DNA of 64,000 nt from Promicromonospora umidemergens (GTDB taxonomy: Bacteria > Actinomycetota > Actinomycetes > Actinomycetales > Cellulomonadaceae): positions 434,001 to 498,000 of the forward strand of contig NZ_JAMTCT010000001.1 in assembly GCF_024171995.1 (NCBI RefSeq), written 5' to 3'. Shown here one piece after another: positions 63,051 to 64,000 of the stretch. Positions within the stretch are counted from its first letter, which is position 1, and every line of letters begins with the position of its first letter. The position numbers and the translations under genes are program-made. The notes below the pieces were generated by a model. The model was not told where the DNA came from, ran no database searches, and worked only from the letters and a program-made list of their open reading frames with translations.

Positions 63051-63106
63051 GAAGAGTCCACGCGAGCTGCCACCCGGAAGGTGATCGCAGCTTGCGTGGA
63101 CTCTTC
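63051..63106. terminator. Long bidirectional terminator
   Basis: Arms 63051-63070 and 63087-63106 pair over 20 bp with one G-U, and CACC/GGTG (63071-63074 with 63080-63083) extends the stem inside. It lies between the convergent YwqG-like and glnA genes. Confidence 0.8.
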
Positions 63107-63160
63107 GTGGACTACGCGGCCTCGAAAGGCACGTGAGGCCCGGAATCTAGCCGATCAGGC

Positions 63161-64000
63161 TCAGATGTCGTAGTAGAGCTCGAACTCGTGCGGGTGCGGC
63201 CGCAGACGGATCGGGTCGATCTCGTTCTCGCGCTTGTACGCGATCCAGGTCTCGATCAGGTCCTCGGTGAACACGTCACCGGCGGTGAGGTACTCGTGGT
63301 CGGCCTCGAGCGCGTCCAGCACGCCGTCGAGCGACGTCGGCACCTGCGCGATCTGCGCGTGCTCCTCGGGCGGGAGCTCGTACAGGTCCTTGTCGACCGG
63401 GGCCGGCGGCTCGATACGGTTCTTGATGCCGTCCAGGCCGGCCATCAGCATCGCCGAGAACGCCAGGTACGGGTTCGACGACGGGTCCGGCGCGCGGAAC
63501 TCGATGCGCTTCGCCTTCGGGGACGTACCCGTGATCGGGATACGGATCGAGGCGGAGCGGTTACGGGCCGAGTACACGAGGTTCACGGGAGCCTCGAAGC
63601 CCGGCACCAGGCGGTGGTACGAGTTCACCGACGGGTTGGTGAACGCGAGCAGCGACGGCGCGTGCTTGAGCAGGCCGCCGATGTACCAGCGGGCGAGGTC
63701 GGACAGGCCGCCGTAGCCCTTCTCGTCGTAGAAAAGCGGCTCGCCGTTCTTCCAGAGCGACTGGTGCGAGTGCATGCCCGAGCCGTTGTCGCCGAAGACC
63801 GGCTTCGGCATGAACGTGGCCGACTTGCCTGCCTCGAACGCGACGTTCTTGATGACGTACTTGAACTTCATCACGTCGTCCGCCGCGTGCAGCAGGGAGT
63901 TGAACCTGTAGTTGATCTCCTGCTGGCCGGCGGTGCCCACCTCGTGGTGCGCACGCTCGACGGACAGGCCGACCTCGCCGAGGACCTTGACCATGTCGTC
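63161..64000 (-). CDS. glnA: Glutamine synthetase type I (5' part outside window)
   Basis: The frame is open to the end of the window, so the N-terminal part, including the beta-grasp domain, lies beyond 64000. The visible 280 residues hold [37 protein letters not shown]-type motifs, [17 protein letters not shown] and [16 protein letters not shown]. The adenylylation loop is [12 protein letters not shown], with the target tyrosine present, so GlnE (46315) should regulate it. It makes glutamine from glutamate, ammonia and ATP. Confidence 0.95.
   Translation of the reverse strand, partial: DDMVKVLGEVGLSVERAHHEVGTAGQQEINYRFNSLLHAADDVMKFKYVIKNVAFEAGKSATFMPKPVFGDNGSGMHSHQSLWKNGEPLFYDEKGYGGLSDLARWYIGGLLKHAPSLLAFTNPSVNSYHRLVPGFEAPVNLVYSARNRSASIRIPITGTSPKAKRIEFRAPDPSSNPYLAFSAMLMAGLDGIKNRIEPPAPVDKDLYELPPEEHAQIAQVPTSLDGVLDALEADHEYLTAGDVFTEDLIETWIAYKRENEIDPIRLRPHPHEFELYYDI

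Overview
The window is very GC-rich (coding third positions are nearly all G or C), is packed with genes on both strands, and often starts genes with GTG. The panB, glnA2 and glnE cluster resembles the order known from mycobacteria. With polyphosphate glucokinase, a SigK/RskA-type pair, an actinobacterial HelD, and a relic of a family-9 cellulase, this points to an actinomycete. A cellulolytic Micrococcales genus (Promicromonospora, Isoptericola or Cellulosimicrobium group) is my best guess, by inference only.

Layout. 0-4.2 kb: end of an ABC substrate-binding protein, a GntR regulator, an ECF sigma/anti-sigma pair, a lipoprotein and a cytochrome b561. 4.2-9.4 kb: an orphan SdhA/FrdA-type flavoprotein, a DtxR-boxed heme oxygenase, a dehalogenase-like hydrolase, and an archaeal-type aspartyl-tRNA synthetase behind a well-formed translational T-box. 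9.4-23.8 kb: a DUF4132 protein, a family A DNA polymerase, dialkylglycine decarboxylase with its LysR regulator, luxS-mtn, a Nif3/zinc-ribbon/phosphatase operon, an MFS exporter, YaaA and a tautomerase.

23.8-33 kb is accessory DNA. RNase P RNA is followed by a 5.4 kb island bounded by copies of the rnpB 3' end. The island holds a broken tyrosine integrase, a cytochrome P450 fused to a crotonase, a second P450 lacking the ExxR arginine, and relics of a hydroxyacid dehydrogenase and a GH9 cellulase. Beyond it lie a duplicated 480 bp segment, membrane proteins and a small P-loop kinase operon.

33-50 kb: rsbQ-rsbP (stress-sigma signalling), a roadblock protein, a fluoroacetate-dehalogenase-like enzyme, an NlpC/P60 hydrolase, helD, a STAS antagonist, ppgK, panB, glnA2 and glnE. 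50-51.4 kb: a TetR/hydrolase pair around a palindromic operator. 51.4-57.5 kb: a five-gene operon that looks like a complete accessory Hsp70 system (pseudokinase, J-like protein, GrpE-like protein, enlarged Hsp70, membrane TPR-OmpA protein). This is the best candidate for an undescribed system. 57.5-64 kb: a DUF433/DUF5615 toxin-antitoxin pair with a frameshifted toxin, a LysR/EamA locus, a YwqG-like protein, and the 3' part of glnA.

Working together: GlnE sits between GlnA2 and GlnA and is expected to adenylylate GlnA, which keeps the target tyrosine. LuxS and the MTA/SAH nucleosidase form the activated-methyl-cycle pair. RsbQ-RsbP and the STAS protein could form one partner-switching chain. 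At least eight genes appear to be transcribed leaderless from a TANNNT box 6-7 nt before the start codon.
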